Below, piece by piece: positions 45,868-57,845 of a DNA stretch of 64,000 bases. The stretch lies in NCBI GenBank assembly GCA_002633005.1, contig NMRA01000302.1:319760-383759 (forward strand). Direction: 5' to 3'. Each line of letters starts with the position of its first letter. Within the stretch, counting starts at the first letter, position 1. The notes under the pieces are model-generated. The model was not told the DNA's origin and did not search any database. It saw nothing but the letters and a program-made list of their open reading frames with translations. This stretch comes from Phoronis australis (lineage: Eukaryota; Phoronida; Phoronidae). The translations under genes and the position numbers were made by a program.

Positions 45868-46627
45868 CTGAAAAGAAACCTTGAGTCACTCGACTTGACT
45901 GTCGTTCCGGAACTGCAAAAATTTAGCGAAAGAAGTTAAAGAGATCTCGTCATCGTTTATTACAGAGTGGAAATATATCGCAGTTTTATGTGAACTTGCA
46001 ATTTCAGGAGGCTCAGGTCCTCACGTCTACGGACTAAAGCACGCCAGGTGTCAATCAAAGTTGCGTCACTGACCAATAGACCAAGATCGTTCTCATGTTG
46101 TAAACAAACACCTTCTGATGACATTTTCCTCGGACACTTTTCTGTATGTTAAGACAAATGCAAGCATCGGTGAATTTGAGACAATAGGGTTAAAAGGTGT
46201 CGGAGAACATTCCGTAGATCAGATAGCAGATATCCCGATCGTTTAACGGGATATAAAACCTAGTTTTCGTCAGTCTACTAAGACTCGTTCTGTCACCTGC
46301 TAATTTATCATTTGAGTGAGGCTTAAACCAAAAATGCATACTCCCCATGCCACAGGTTGGGTATCGGGGTTCTTGGCGGGTAATCAGTGTATCTTGCGTA
46401 AAGCTTGGGTCACGCTTGTCCATTTAGCAAACTTTGAAATGAGATTTCAAATTTTGCTCCAAACTTTTGAGGGTTGTCGATGGTTACAGAGCAATATTTT
46501 TGTTTCAGAGAACTGGCACGGAAGGTCGTTTGGAATATCTGTTGCTTGGCCAATACTGGACTTGGTTCCCAGTTTATCTGGAAATAACTTTTTCTATTAC
46601 CAAAAAAAACCCTGACCGGCAAAACTT

Positions 46628-48842
46628 AAATGAAAGCGCTCCGAGGAGCAACACTTGGCGAAATTAACAGGAAAGACGACGATAGAGATGATGACAAAGA
46701 GGACGACTATGACGACGATGGTGGCGATGATGAACAATTCAAGTAAGGATAACATTCACAAGACGAACGTAGAGGCCAGACATCATATAGGCTACAGTCT
46801 TGAACGACACTTGGCGAAATTAACTGAAAAGACGACTACGGAGATGATGACGAAGAAAATGAATATGATGACGATGATGATGATGCTGAACAACATCATA
46901 AAATTCATATGAAGCACTTAGATGTCATAAATCAGCAAGAAATAGGCTACACTCTTGCCCAATAGAAACTAAACAAACATCAATGCAGCAAGAGCGCTCA
47001 ACAACGGAGCAGCGCTATCAGGAAATCTCAAATAATTCAAAAAGTAGACGTCCTAGCGAAAAATGGAAAACATCTTCTGAAAGCCCGTTTAAAACTTTAT
47101 GTAGACTGATGATATAGCTTAATTCCGTAAATTTTTTGAAAAATGAAATTTTGCGTTCTTTTTAAGAATTTCAAAGTCAAATTACTTGAAAAAGGTAAGT
47201 TTGAGAAAAAATTGTTCCAGGTCATATGAAAGGCTATACTTTAAAGAATCCACATGCAAAAATTCACGTCATTCTCTCTTCCCGTTTAAAATGGCACTCC
47301 AGTATGACTGAAAATAGATCAACATAAGCCAAATCCGCTATCTTGGAAGCAATTTCCGGTTTTTTAGATGTAAATAATAGAATGTCACAAGAAACTAACA
47401 CCTGCAAAAATTTGGAGGAATTGCCCCTATAATGCGCCCTCTACAAGAGAAAACGTTTTTGTCCCAAAATCGAGATGCGCATGCGCGATTGCCGATATTT
47501 CCGCCATCTTTAACCGGAAGTTAACAATTTCCGCCCTCTTCAGTAATTGTATCTATTCTCAGTGCCGTACGTACAAAATTATAGCCTCCAGGAGTATTTG
47601 AATCTTAAAATGGAAACAAAATGGCTGCCATATTCGTCACCTTGGATCCGATTATGACGAAAAACAATAGGCTTCCAGGACTTCCGAAACTACGGGTTAT
47701 GTGTAAATTTCGTGATGATCGGACAAAAATTGCGACCTGTAACGTGCGAACAGACAAACAAAAAAATGAAAGCGCTCTGAGGAGCGAAACTTGGCGAAAT
47801 TAACCAAAAAAACACGTTCGAGAGGACGAGAAAAGACGACGACAGAGATGATGACGAAGATGACAGCTATGACGACGATGGTGGCGATAATGGACAGCAC
47901 TAGTTATGATATCATTCATATGACGAACGTAGAGGTCAGAAATCACTAAGACATAGGCTACAGTCTTGAGCGACACTTGGCGAAATTAACTGAAGAAAAG
48001 ACGACGTCGGAGATGATGATGAAGATGACGAATATGATGATGGTGGTGGCCATGATGAAGAACATCGTAACATTCATATGACGAATTTAGATGTCATAAA
48101 TCATTAAGAAATAGGCTGCAGTCTAGTTCAATAGAAGCTAAACCAACCTGAATGCAGCAAGAGCGCTCAACAAAGGAGCAGCGTGATCACAAAATCTCAA
48201 ATAACTCAAAAAGTAGACGTCGTAGAGAAAAATGGAAAGCATCTTCTGAAAGCCCGTTCAAAGTTCTATCTAAATTGATGGTATCGCTTAATTCCGTAAA
48301 TTTTTAGAAAAAAATGAAATTTTGCGTTTTTTTTTTAAGAATTTCAAAGTCAATTAACTCAAAAACGCTAAGTCTGAAAAAAAATTGTTACAAACTATTT
48401 GAAAGGTAATACTTTAAAGAATCTACATGCAAAAAATCACGTCTTTTTCTCTTCCCGTTTAAAATCGCACTCCAGACGACTGAAAATGGGTCAACATGCG
48501 CCATATCCGCCATCTTGGAGGAAACTTCCGGTTTTTGGTTTTGTATAATAGCATGTTACAAGAAACTAATACCTGTAAAAATTCGAAGGAATTGGTCTGA
48601 TAATGCGCCCTCTAGAGGAGAAAACGTTTTCAAGCCAAAATCGAGGTGCGCATGCGCGATCGCCGATATTTCCGTCATCTTTAGCCGGAAGTAAACAATT
48701 TCCGGTATACTTGTAGCAAGCTTCCGGTCCATTTACTGTGCCGATTCTTAGCCTTTTACGTAAAAAATTGTAGCCTCCAGAAGCATTTGAACCTTTAAAT
48801 GGAAACAAAATGGCCGCCACAGCCGCCATCTTGGATCCGATT
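46628..48842 (+). repeat. 1.14-kb tandem repeat, two copies, inserted in gene B intron
   Basis: GAAAGCGCTC.GAGGAGC..CACTTGGCG-type starts at about 46630 and 47767, followed by the same order of GAT/GAC-rich stretches, GCAAGAGCGCTCAACAA, CTTCTGAAAGCCCGTT, CGCATGCGCGAT and ATGGC.GCCA....TTGGATCCG. The copies differ by about 10-15% by eye. A lacks it. Confidence 0.85.
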
Positions 48843-48843
48843 N
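48843..48843. other. Single ambiguous base (N)
   Basis: The only N in the window. It lies exactly where the tandem repeat ends and A-like intron sequence resumes. Confidence 0.99.
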
Positions 48844-49289
48844 CCAGTTGAACCTGACCAATGTCAACCACACACCAATTGGATGTTTGCACACAAGTAA
48901 GAGGATCTTTACCGAAGATGTGGTTTCTTTAAAAACCCCATTAAACTCTGCATTGTCACCTAAGTTGCGCGCAGACTTAATTGAAAAAATGTACAAAACT
49001 TCCCTGCCGCTCACTGGTGGTAATAGTTTACGAGACAGCATACATATTTCTCTCATTCCTTATATGGAGTTTGATCTTTTACCTTTCTGTTGAAGCCAAC
49101 CAAAAAGCTCAAATTCGGCTCAGTTCTAGCGAAATTAAAATACTTTGATCTACTTAGACTATGTAGCCATTTTGGAATGCCCGATTTTCTTCAAGTGTTT
49201 GTGAATCTTCTAATCTTTTCTGCAGACGGAGCTAAAATTTAATTACCCAATGTTAAAACAGCCATTCAAAACTGAGATAAAGTGGAGTG

Positions 49290-49602
49290 AGGCAGTAAGG
49301 GAGCGGGAGAGAAGGGAAAAAGCCAGCAGGACGGAGAAAGACACAGAGAGAGGAAGGGAGGGGCGGAGAAAGGGAAAGGGAGACAGGCAGCGAAGAAAGA
49401 AACGCGATATACATGTATATATGTACATATGCATACACATATACACACGCGCGCGCGCACCCACACACGCGCGCGAAGGAGACAGCCCGTTAACAACAAG
49501 TATTGTGCCTTTAACAAGTTTTGCACCATGCAAAACGTGCTGCCCAAGTACAGCAAGTCAAATATCTGCATATCTGTGTGTGTGTTTATGTGTGTGTGCG
49601 TT

Positions 49603-49648
<46 letters not shown>

Positions 49649-49695
49649 AGTGAGAGTGTGTGTGCGCGCAAGTGAGAGTGTGTGTGAGTGTATTT
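49290..49695 (+). repeat. GA-rich stretch and long TG microsatellite
   Basis: Purine-rich stretch (49290-49405), a CACACGCGCGCG patch (49440-49480), then (TG)n with TGCG variants (49577-49690). The same intron position as 14780-14970 in A but longer. Confidence 0.9.
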
Positions 49696-49727
49696 TGAGA
49701 GCCTATGACAAGTCTCCATTTTCTTAC

Positions 49728-49844
49728 CTGCACTGAAGTCAGCCTGGCCTTTCATAAAATGGACTCTACAGACGATCGTCAATTTTTCACCGTTCTTTTT
49801 ACTGTTCCAGCCACTTGACGATAACTTCGAAATGCGGGGTAACC
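49728..49844 (-). CDS. Gene B exon: Ig1, first part (117 nt)
   Basis: Acceptor TTATTTCAG, donor GCAG|GTAAGA, phases 1-1. It encodes [20 protein letters not shown] followed by TIVCRVHF. Six of 38 residues differ from A. Confidence 0.85.
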
Positions 49845-50641
49845 CTGAAATAAGTGCTCGTCCCCTGGATCAAATCTCTATAGGCCAACCGAATAGTATG
49901 CGTTTGATTAAGCACACCGCAACAAGAATGGTACCATAAACATGCCGAAGATTCATCAGAGTTTATGACCCATGGGAACCAAAAAAATCACTTTCAAGTT
50001 ATACATAGCACAAACCAAAGCAAACTTTATTGTTGTTGTTTTTATTTTGTATTTGATATATTTTTTTGAAAAACTATTGCTATGTCTACGCTCGAGCTAG
50101 GCAAACAGTTATCAAACAAGACGAGTGAATATCAAACAATTATGCTTTGAATTCAAGGCAAGAAACACAATAGAACCGGTTTCTACATAACTTTTGTGTT
50201 ATCATGTCCTTGTTGTTTTCTTTCATTAGTAATCTCACAAGTTTATAATAAGTAACTTAAAACCTCTAATAAATTACATTTGCTAAGTATTACTAAAAAT
50301 ATGCCACATGAAATGCTGAAAATTATACTGACATAAATCTTCATTAAGAAAGCACCACTGGATTTTTGAAGAACAGCACGAGATTGCAGCTATACTGACA
50401 CCAACAAGGATGTTTTTGAAAACAACATTCCCTTTCATGTTGAGGTCACGTTTACACTGAACTCAAAAATAATGTGATTTGTGTTTTCCAGCCTCACATA
50501 CGTATATCTGAGGATGAGGGCATTGTACACAAGTTGATGTGCCCATGCTCACTGGGTGATGGTGGGTATAACCAGCGGAGCTGTGATAGTCATGATGCTG
50601 TGCCTGTGGCAGATGCTGAGAATAGTCCATTACAGTGAAAA

Positions 50642-51049
50642 GGGGCCCGTTCCAAAAACCTAACTTAGCGAAGACAAATCTTAAATCTTAGTAAATTTGA
50701 AAATAAAAGTTAAATTTGCGCCAGTTATTAGTTTATTATTGTTGTGGCATATACATGTACGTTTGTGCGACCCCTGTCGAGTTGTCTACTTCTTCCGCTT
50801 TTGTGTCACGAGCTTGCGTTTAAATACAGTTACATATTTGGCTGCACTTTGGTGTTTGTTTGTCTACTGGCGTTGTCTAAAAACCCTTTCAAGAAACAGA
50901 TCTTAAGTTTGAGTTAAGTGTTTGACATAAGTTTTCTATTGATTTTAACTAACTTACTAAACGTGGAAGTTTCAAAGTCTGGAAGTTTTAAGACAAATCT
51001 TAAACTTAAGTCAAAAATGAACTTAAGTCAGCGTCTAGGAACAGGCCAC
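50642..51049. mobile_element. PIF-like MITE, second copy, about 400 bp
   Basis: Left end GGGCCCGTTCCAAAAACC, right end GGAACAGGCC. Its right arm (reverse complement) matches the left arm of 29164-29407, including GACTTAAGTTCATTTTTGAC, and vice versa, so it is the same family in opposite orientation, with a longer interior. Confidence 0.8.
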
Positions 51050-53693
51050 AGGTCTATAAAAAGCGACCTGTCACCTGTATTTTGCTCATGCCTGTGAGTA
51101 TTTCGTATAAAGACAGTTTTGGAAATTCAGTTAAGCACACTCACTATGCATTCATGTGACTCTGTGAAAGAAAACACTGCTGACATGACGTTTGGAATGA
51201 CCTTTATCATGTTCCTTCCAAAGCCCTGTCTACCCCCCGCAAAATCCCAGATCCCCATGTGTGCAGTCTGCGTCAGAACGTTATTTCACTTCGTAATGCT
51301 GCTTAGTGTTGTTAATGCGCCCTTGATTTGTAACAGTGAGCATTCTGTACAAATGTCTAAAACTGAATTGTGACAAACCGAGTCATTTTTCTTGTGTGTC
51401 AGTTGAACAGAATTATAAAAAAGCGAATTTGCATGGGCTGAGAGTGTGCTATTTGGGAATATTGACAGGGCTGTTGATATATTTATTCATGTTTAGCACT
51501 GTATGTAGTCCTTATTATCCATTTAGCTAAATAATCAACTGTTTTGGCCCTGCGCAAAATATGGTCTACATCTTGTCCTCGCGAAGTAATTCAAAAGTTG
51601 TTGCAACCAGAGAATCAACTGACCGAAATAAGATACGCTTAGGGCCTTACACGAAACAGGGTCCGCTTCGTCGCTTTAGGTGCATCTCGAAAGTGGTGGT
51701 GACCGCTGAGGGAGAGCGGCAGTACGATAATTGTGACGACGGAAATTAAGTGTTGGCGCCACAGGGGTGTCTTTCATGAAAATTGACTTAAGACAGAGAT
51801 TTGGTCTTGCAATCCACTCACTTTAGAAAATAAATATAAATTATCTGAAAATATACTCATAAATCTTTCTTATTGATAAAATTTGTACAAATTATTTCCA
51901 GGCTATTGTGTATTGATGGTTACAGGACTAAACCTTGCAACTGTGAAGTGAAAACATTATTACGGCTTCACTGTATGCCTCTGACATGAATGTTCATTAA
52001 AGGCTGTATTATTGGCAGGTTCATAATAAGGTACGGGTTTTGGCAAACTAAACAAAGCACAATAAAACAAATTCATTATTTGACAGTTTTGTATAATGTT
52101 TGTCTGAAAATTAAGTATAAATACTGAAACAGCCATGACAATGTATTGCCAACAGCACATTCTATCAAGTCTTCAGCTGTTGAAGTACACTAGGCAATGA
52201 AAGGTGTTTTTCTCGTATATATTGCAGTGAAGAAAATTTTATTTTATTTCATTTTTTTTTTGATTCATCACTTTTGGTTTCTTTATCATAAATGAGGAAT
52301 TCGCAAGAGTCTACTGTTGTTATATGCTGGCCTTATACAAATATACTGACCACAACAACGGGCGTCTACCCCAACATATTTCCGCAATACAAGGGTTTGG
52401 TCACATATTGTGCCGCTTTATCTACTTTGCTTGGAGTCAAGAGTCAAGCAAATGATATTTTACTCAGACTCAGTACTTAACGTGTCTAATGCATGTATTC
52501 GTTTTTCCTGCTACTTAGTACTCGGATAAATGTGATTTCTTTATGGTACTAATAAACAGAATTTATGCCCGATATCATTTCCTAGTTTCATAATGAAAAT
52601 CGTATGAGGACTTAAATGCAATGCAACCGAATTATTAAAGCTGCTACCAACCCACATTCCATCAATAGTAAACCTAACTTTTCATTTAAATCATTTTCTG
52701 CATCAAACCTCCTTTCAGTAAGTTTCTTTACCCACCTAGAAAAAATGACATGATGTTTCAAGCCAACTTCATAGCTGAGGCTCGGTCTATAACGAACTGT
52801 CAGTTCTTTCAAATTCAAGGAATCACCTGCACTTTGAGTAAGGAATAGGTCGATTCAATTAATAGTCAAAACCAAGAGGGGTTTAGTTGAAGGAAGGCAG
52901 GTTTATAGCAGCTTTAACAGCAATGACGTAATCACATTAAGGAACAGAATGTATTTTCACTGCCAAGGTTTAACCCTGCACAACATCAAATGCATTTCAC
53001 TGAAGTAATTCTCAACATAACATAAATGCAAATGCACACAATAGTTGCTGCATGACATAATAAATACGCAAAACGTACCGTAGAAGACGTAATATCCCAC
53101 GAGACATTATTCCGCGTATTGACCGAGACCGAAGGTGGCCCCTGGAAATCATGTGTCAAGTTTGTGCACCCCTTGATATTTCTTCATACACGCCACTCTC
53201 GGTACGTTTTGTATTTATCCCATATACGCTTCGAATTCCTAAGTTTCTTTCATTTTTCAGCAAATTCTTAAATACTTCACTTGGCGGATCCTATATGTAT
53301 GTACTTGCGCGATAAGTTGCAACTTTCTCTAGTAACAGAAACCATTTTAAATGTAACGATTTATTACTTGAAGAGATAAAAAAGATGAAAACAAAAATAA
53401 CTGTGCATTGAATTTGTGACATTTCCTGAAAATAGTCAACAATATTTGATATTGAAGTTACCAAGGAATCAGCGCCTGAGTTGCAGACGATATAATGTTT
53501 AGCAATTGAATGAGACAGAACTGTCATTTAATTAACAGTCCTGTTCCAGGTGCATCCAACTGAGACCTGATTGTATGTTGAGTGTTATTTACACTGCTGC
53601 AATTGTATTACTTTAAACTATTTTCGTTTGATACTTGAACTGGCTAACGACGTCGAGTAGACATTGACCTACCCTTTGACCTTTCCATTTTAG

Positions 53694-53801
53694 ATGTCAC
53701 TGTTCAAGTAGTGCGGAAAGGGAATACAGAAAACATTATTACATGTACGTGGCCGCATTGCACTCGACTGATTCAACGCGTATGGGATAAATCGGAAAAA
53801 G
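53694..53801 (+). CDS. Candidate Ig-like half-exon on the plus strand, B copy
   Basis: Acceptor TTTCCATTTTAG, donor AAAAAG|GTTGGA, 108 nt, phases 1-1. It encodes VTVQVVRKGNTENIITCTWP. Phase, length and the ITC strand resemble the Ig first-part exons of the receptor gene, but on the opposite strand. No partner exon was found. Confidence 0.42.
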
Positions 53802-56800
53802 GTTGGAAGTCATGGACACGTATTACGTAGTCAATTCTTACCACCACGTGGTTCAACAAAGGCAGATGATGCTAGCTGATAGAATCAACCTTAACCAAGT
53901 TACATGAACATTTCAGTTACAAAGCAGATACCATATCAGTGTTTTGGAGTCACAAGTAGGCAAACAGTGATCAAGTAGTGTTGGTTTACTTTCATAAAAG
54001 TAAAATGTCAGACTTTTATGCTGCACAGTAAACAGATAAGGTTAAAATATTGTCATGTCCTGTTGTATTGACTATAGTCTATATCCCCGCCAAGCTACTG
54101 TGCATAAGTAACTTTAAAAATAGTGTCAAGTGTTCACTGAAGCAGTGATAGTCTCTTTTGATAGATCAATTAACATTTGTTGCCATTGCAAGAACATTGA
54201 CCTCACGGCAGTGCACAGGGTGGCCCCTGGAAATCATGTGCCAAGTTTGTGCACCCATTTTTCTTCTCTCAAGTATCTGCTAATCAGTATGGACGCCAGA
54301 GGAAGTGGCGTATAGACCTTTCTTAGCCTTTTACTGCAGACTCCTTGGATTTCTCACTGAACTGCCTGTGTAGCCTGTACATCTGTACGTGTAAACGAAT
54401 TGTAAAAAGTTACAATATAATTGATCACTGCCGGAAACACTAATCAACGATTCATGGCAAACAAAACCACCATTGAGTACAATTAATGAACAATCGTACC
54501 CATGCCACTGCCAATGCTAATGTCAACACGTGCGATAGGTTGTACTGTAAGTTAAAAAGATGATGCAAAAACTAACGCACGCATTGCCATTTGACTCTTG
54601 GTATAAATCTTCATCGCATCATAACTTTTGATGGCCATTACAAAACACTTTATAGTTTACATGGCTCCTAGAGCTCTAAGACTGGAAATTGAACCCAGAA
54701 CAATATGGTTATGTCCCAAGTGCTACTCAGTAGCAGTTGCATGACTATGAAGCTACCACATAACTGTTTTATCAATCTCATACTAGGTTCGTACTATCAT
54801 CGTCGATCAGCAGGTAATAAAAAACATCATTCATAGACGATAAAGTTCTATTTTTTGCAGAACAATTACTGTGACTATAAAACCCTACACAACTTAGCTT
54901 TTGATTTTAACCACTTACCAGTATCAAACCAATCTCTGTTTTTTCCTTATTGAAATGATAAAATAATTTTTGGTCTTCCAAAGAACTGGCTGTTCATCAT
55001 GGTTGAGACCATGTCAAATGAATGAAATGTCATGCTGTAGCAAGTCAACCTAAAGAGACTGTCTCAAGTAGTAACAAATCATTGGAAATTTTCAAGCCCC
55101 AAATTCACACCTATTTTTATCGAGAAACAATTCGAGATCAATTTCATACTAACGAAACGTTGGTTTTCGTGTCAGAAGGCAGGTTTATGGCTACCTTAAA
55201 TTCCAATAGAACATAGACTCTTTACACGAGCAGACACAAACCTTTGATGCAGATTGTGAGGACGGCTGTAGGTGATAAAGAAGTTAAGGACAAGCAGCAG
55301 ATCTGAATCCCTGCAAGATGACAATAGTGATATTTGTAAGAAGACATTCAGTTTAAAATTCATTCTGAGGACCCTATACTGAAAACTCAGATCTGCATAT
55401 ATGAATCTGAAACATTGACATTGAATCGACAGATGGAATCATACAAAGGCGAATTCAGGGGAGACGAAGGGGCTCGGGTCTCATTATGAACTTGGAATGA
55501 GAACCAGTCAAAATACCGGCTTTCAGTTATGCTGATGGTTATAAATCAAGGGTGTCATGTGCACACACAATGGGCCTTTTGGAATTGACACCGCAAGTGC
55601 AGTGAAAATAATTCTTTATGAAGCCTGTTCTTGGCCATACAATATCCCAATTGGGACTCCTCCGACTGAGATCAGTTACCCATTGAATACTCTAAGGGTG
55701 TATAGAAGTCACTGAATATTTTAAAAATTGCACACTTACTTGCCCATCGAAAGCCTTGCAAATCTTCACGAGCTCTAACATACAATCTTGCCCTCATTGT
55801 TTCCCACCTCATTACATTCTGTAGTTCAGACGAGAGGGGTGCTGAACGTGCGATAACATCTGGCTCTTTTGTTAACTGCCCAACTCAGTCTTTTGTTCCG
55901 TATGATAAGAAGCAGGCAAATTATCTCCCAGGCTTCAAAGGAAACGTATGGTGGTTGCACGCTATTGCCGAACGCGTATTCAGAACACAGTCAAACCAAG
56001 TGCGTTGGTAATCCGTTTGGACGGAATAGATTTCTTAAATTCTCTTGTAGTTGGGCGATTTTGGTGGTTCAAAAACTTAACATGATCAGCATTTGACGAG
56101 GAATTCAGAAATGCTATTGGTTTAAGCGCAAATATGTTATAACTTAACTTTCGTTTTTATCAGCCCAGCCCAGTCAGGCTAGATATGATCTGATTGGGGA
56201 TTAGAGCAATTATCGAACAAAAGAGCGCAGGCCCTCCAACCATAAGTGACAGACTGGAGTTAATCAGTCGTGTAAGATATTGGCTAGGGGGGTAAACTTC
56301 CCAACTTGTTGGGCTATAGAATCGAACAAGTTGGGAGCAACGGGATGTCGACGTCATGTTTCGAACAAGTCGCTTAGGTACACGGTTTGTTGGTAATGCC
56401 ACTTTTTGTACTGACTAACTCGTCTTTTTTCCGAATCTCGTTGAGCAGGACGACCGCGTTTCGCCCTCGGCCGTACACTACCAGTCTCCACCATTTGTAT
56501 TTTTGTTAACTTCTGTGGCTGTGCATCCGTTGTTGTGTACTATCATTTTATTTTAATGATTATCCTTTTTATTCCTTGTAAATATCTCATTCGTTCGCAG
56601 TATTAAAAGCGATTTCTTCGTTTTTTTGCTCGTGTTCAAAGTTAATTCTAACCTTTTGAACTTTAAGTCATACCAAAAAAACGGCTAAAACGGCGTTAAG
56701 GGGTATTTTGTCTATAACTCGGACAATAGGCCTTTAAAATCAAGCAATGTTTGATGAACCCGAAGGACAATCCGGCTTGTCTCTACCCAAAAGGGAACCT

Positions 56801-56945
56801 CTATTCTGTCTGTAGATAGTCATCCAATGACTTATCAGTGCTGAGCAAACGAATTAAAGTGAGCAAACCCTTTTCTAGTTGAAAAACATTTAAACTAATT
56901 TCCAAAACTACTGCATGGTAATCGAACGACCTGACGTCATCGTAC

Positions 56946-57146
56946 ATTTGCACTTGTGTTTCTCGTTGTCAAATTTGTCCCACTTGTTGTTGCCCATGCA
57001 CGTCGCTTCGATGGCATTATCTTTGCTCTCGTCGTCACCGTTGAATTTCAGGCCAAATATACAATCGTGCGTGATCTTCACACCCTTCGCGACCTGTCCC
57101 GTGCGAGATGGTTTGTAGCCAAAATATTTGTCGATTTGGCACATCT
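56946..57146 (-). CDS. Gene B exon: CCP/sushi domain
   Basis: 201 nt, phase 1-1, acceptor CGATTGCAG, donor GTACGA. It keeps all four cysteines and the tryptophan of the A copy (EMC, ITHDC, EATCMGNNKW, HKCK). Nine substitutions from A, mostly conservative. Confidence 0.85.
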
Positions 57147-57763
57147 CTGCAATCGAATTGCGTTCTAAAAATGACTTAATTCTACTGCCCATAATCGTCT
57201 GAGACCCGTTAGGCTACCACGTCACTATTTCAGAGTTATAATAAAGCCCAATTATTGAAATGTTAAGGTTCACACCAGTGGCGAAAACTCTAGCGTTTTA
57301 CAGTAAATAGCCAAACAAGATAGTTCTCCGCGGAGGGGTAAGTTTCGCAAACGGTAAATTTATTTCCATACCACTCGAGTCTCTCTTAAGGCGAAATTTG
57401 ATGTCAAATTGGTACGTTCGCTCTCTGCCTTCAACTTTGAATGACGTGACTATAGAACAAATGCCTCTTACCCCTGCGCAAGTGTGTCCTTTGAAGTAAG
57501 CTGTCTGGATGCAACAGCGATGGCGAAAACGCCTGTAGTTTAGGGGTAACTCAAATCTCCAGCAGAAGCGATTCTTATCATCGTTCACGTTACTGGCGTT
57601 TTTATGTTATCTGCAGTACTATGCAAAATTTTTAGCCAGCGTTTTAGCCAGCATTTGAACCGATTAACAAATAGCTTGCTGAAATGAGATGAATTGTTCA
57701 ATGCTGCACTTCCTGATAACGATAGCCCTGTGACACACTGTACGTGACACACTGTATTCTTAC
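57147..57763. other. Intron, gene B (signal peptide to CCP)
   Basis: Half the length of the A intron; otherwise colinear with it. Open frame on the minus strand (57298-57588) is not preserved in A. Confidence 0.55.
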
Positions 57764-57845
57764 CTCCCCTGGCCAGAGAAATGAGGCTGCAGATGGCAAT
57801 GTGTAACGGAAACACAACTGAAACAAGATGTGAAACAACGTGCAT
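57764..57845 (-). CDS. Gene B exon 1: signal peptide
   Basis: 27 codons plus one base, donor GGGAG|GTAAGA, phase 1 exit. It begins MHVVSHLVSVVFPLHIAICS and reads on to LISLARG. Same length as A. Sequence upstream is shared with A for only a short distance. Confidence 0.85.

Larger units (their letters stand above)
45868..49727. other. Intron, gene B (Ig1a to Ig1b)
   Basis: 45.9-46.62 kb and 48.85-49.2 kb match A; between them is the 1.1-kb tandem repeat insertion. GA and long TG microsatellites lie next to the Ig1a donor. Confidence 0.55.
49845..56945. other. Long intron, gene B (CCP to Ig1a)
   Basis: 49.85-50.15 kb matches A. It contains the MITE at 50642-51049, a GC-richer open stretch at 51561-51749 of unknown meaning, the plus-strand Ig-like exon (53694-53801) with its conserved upstream block (53.06-53.15 kb), and a repeated block GGTGGCCCCTGGAAATCATG (53.14 and 54.22 kb). 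54.4-56.9 kb shows nothing clear. Confidence 0.5.
28864..57845 (-). other. Gene B: predicted SP-CCP-Ig-Ig-GPI receptor-like gene (multi-exon)
   Basis: Paralogue of gene A with the same exon order, phases and exon sizes: signal peptide 57845-57764, CCP 57146-56946, Ig1a 49844-49728, Ig1b 45867-45729, Ig2a 35171-35061, Ig2b 34244-34085, Ig2c 30446-30370, GPI-like exon 29000-28864. All eight are open with intact splice sites, so the gene looks functional. Introns are longer than in A because of insertions (LINE, TIR element, MITEs, a 1.1-kb tandem repeat). As in A, the third exon of Ig1 was not found. Function is inferred from domains only. Confidence 0.75.

Noticed and set aside
49243-49782. 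Several long frames rich in THTHTH or VCVCVC
   Set aside because: Translation of TG/CA microsatellite in all frames; the only real coding piece there is the 117-nt Ig1a exon.
51561-51749. 62-codon plus-strand frame in a GC-richer patch
   Set aside because: Looks exon-like in composition but has no conserved copy, no clear splice sites and no family.
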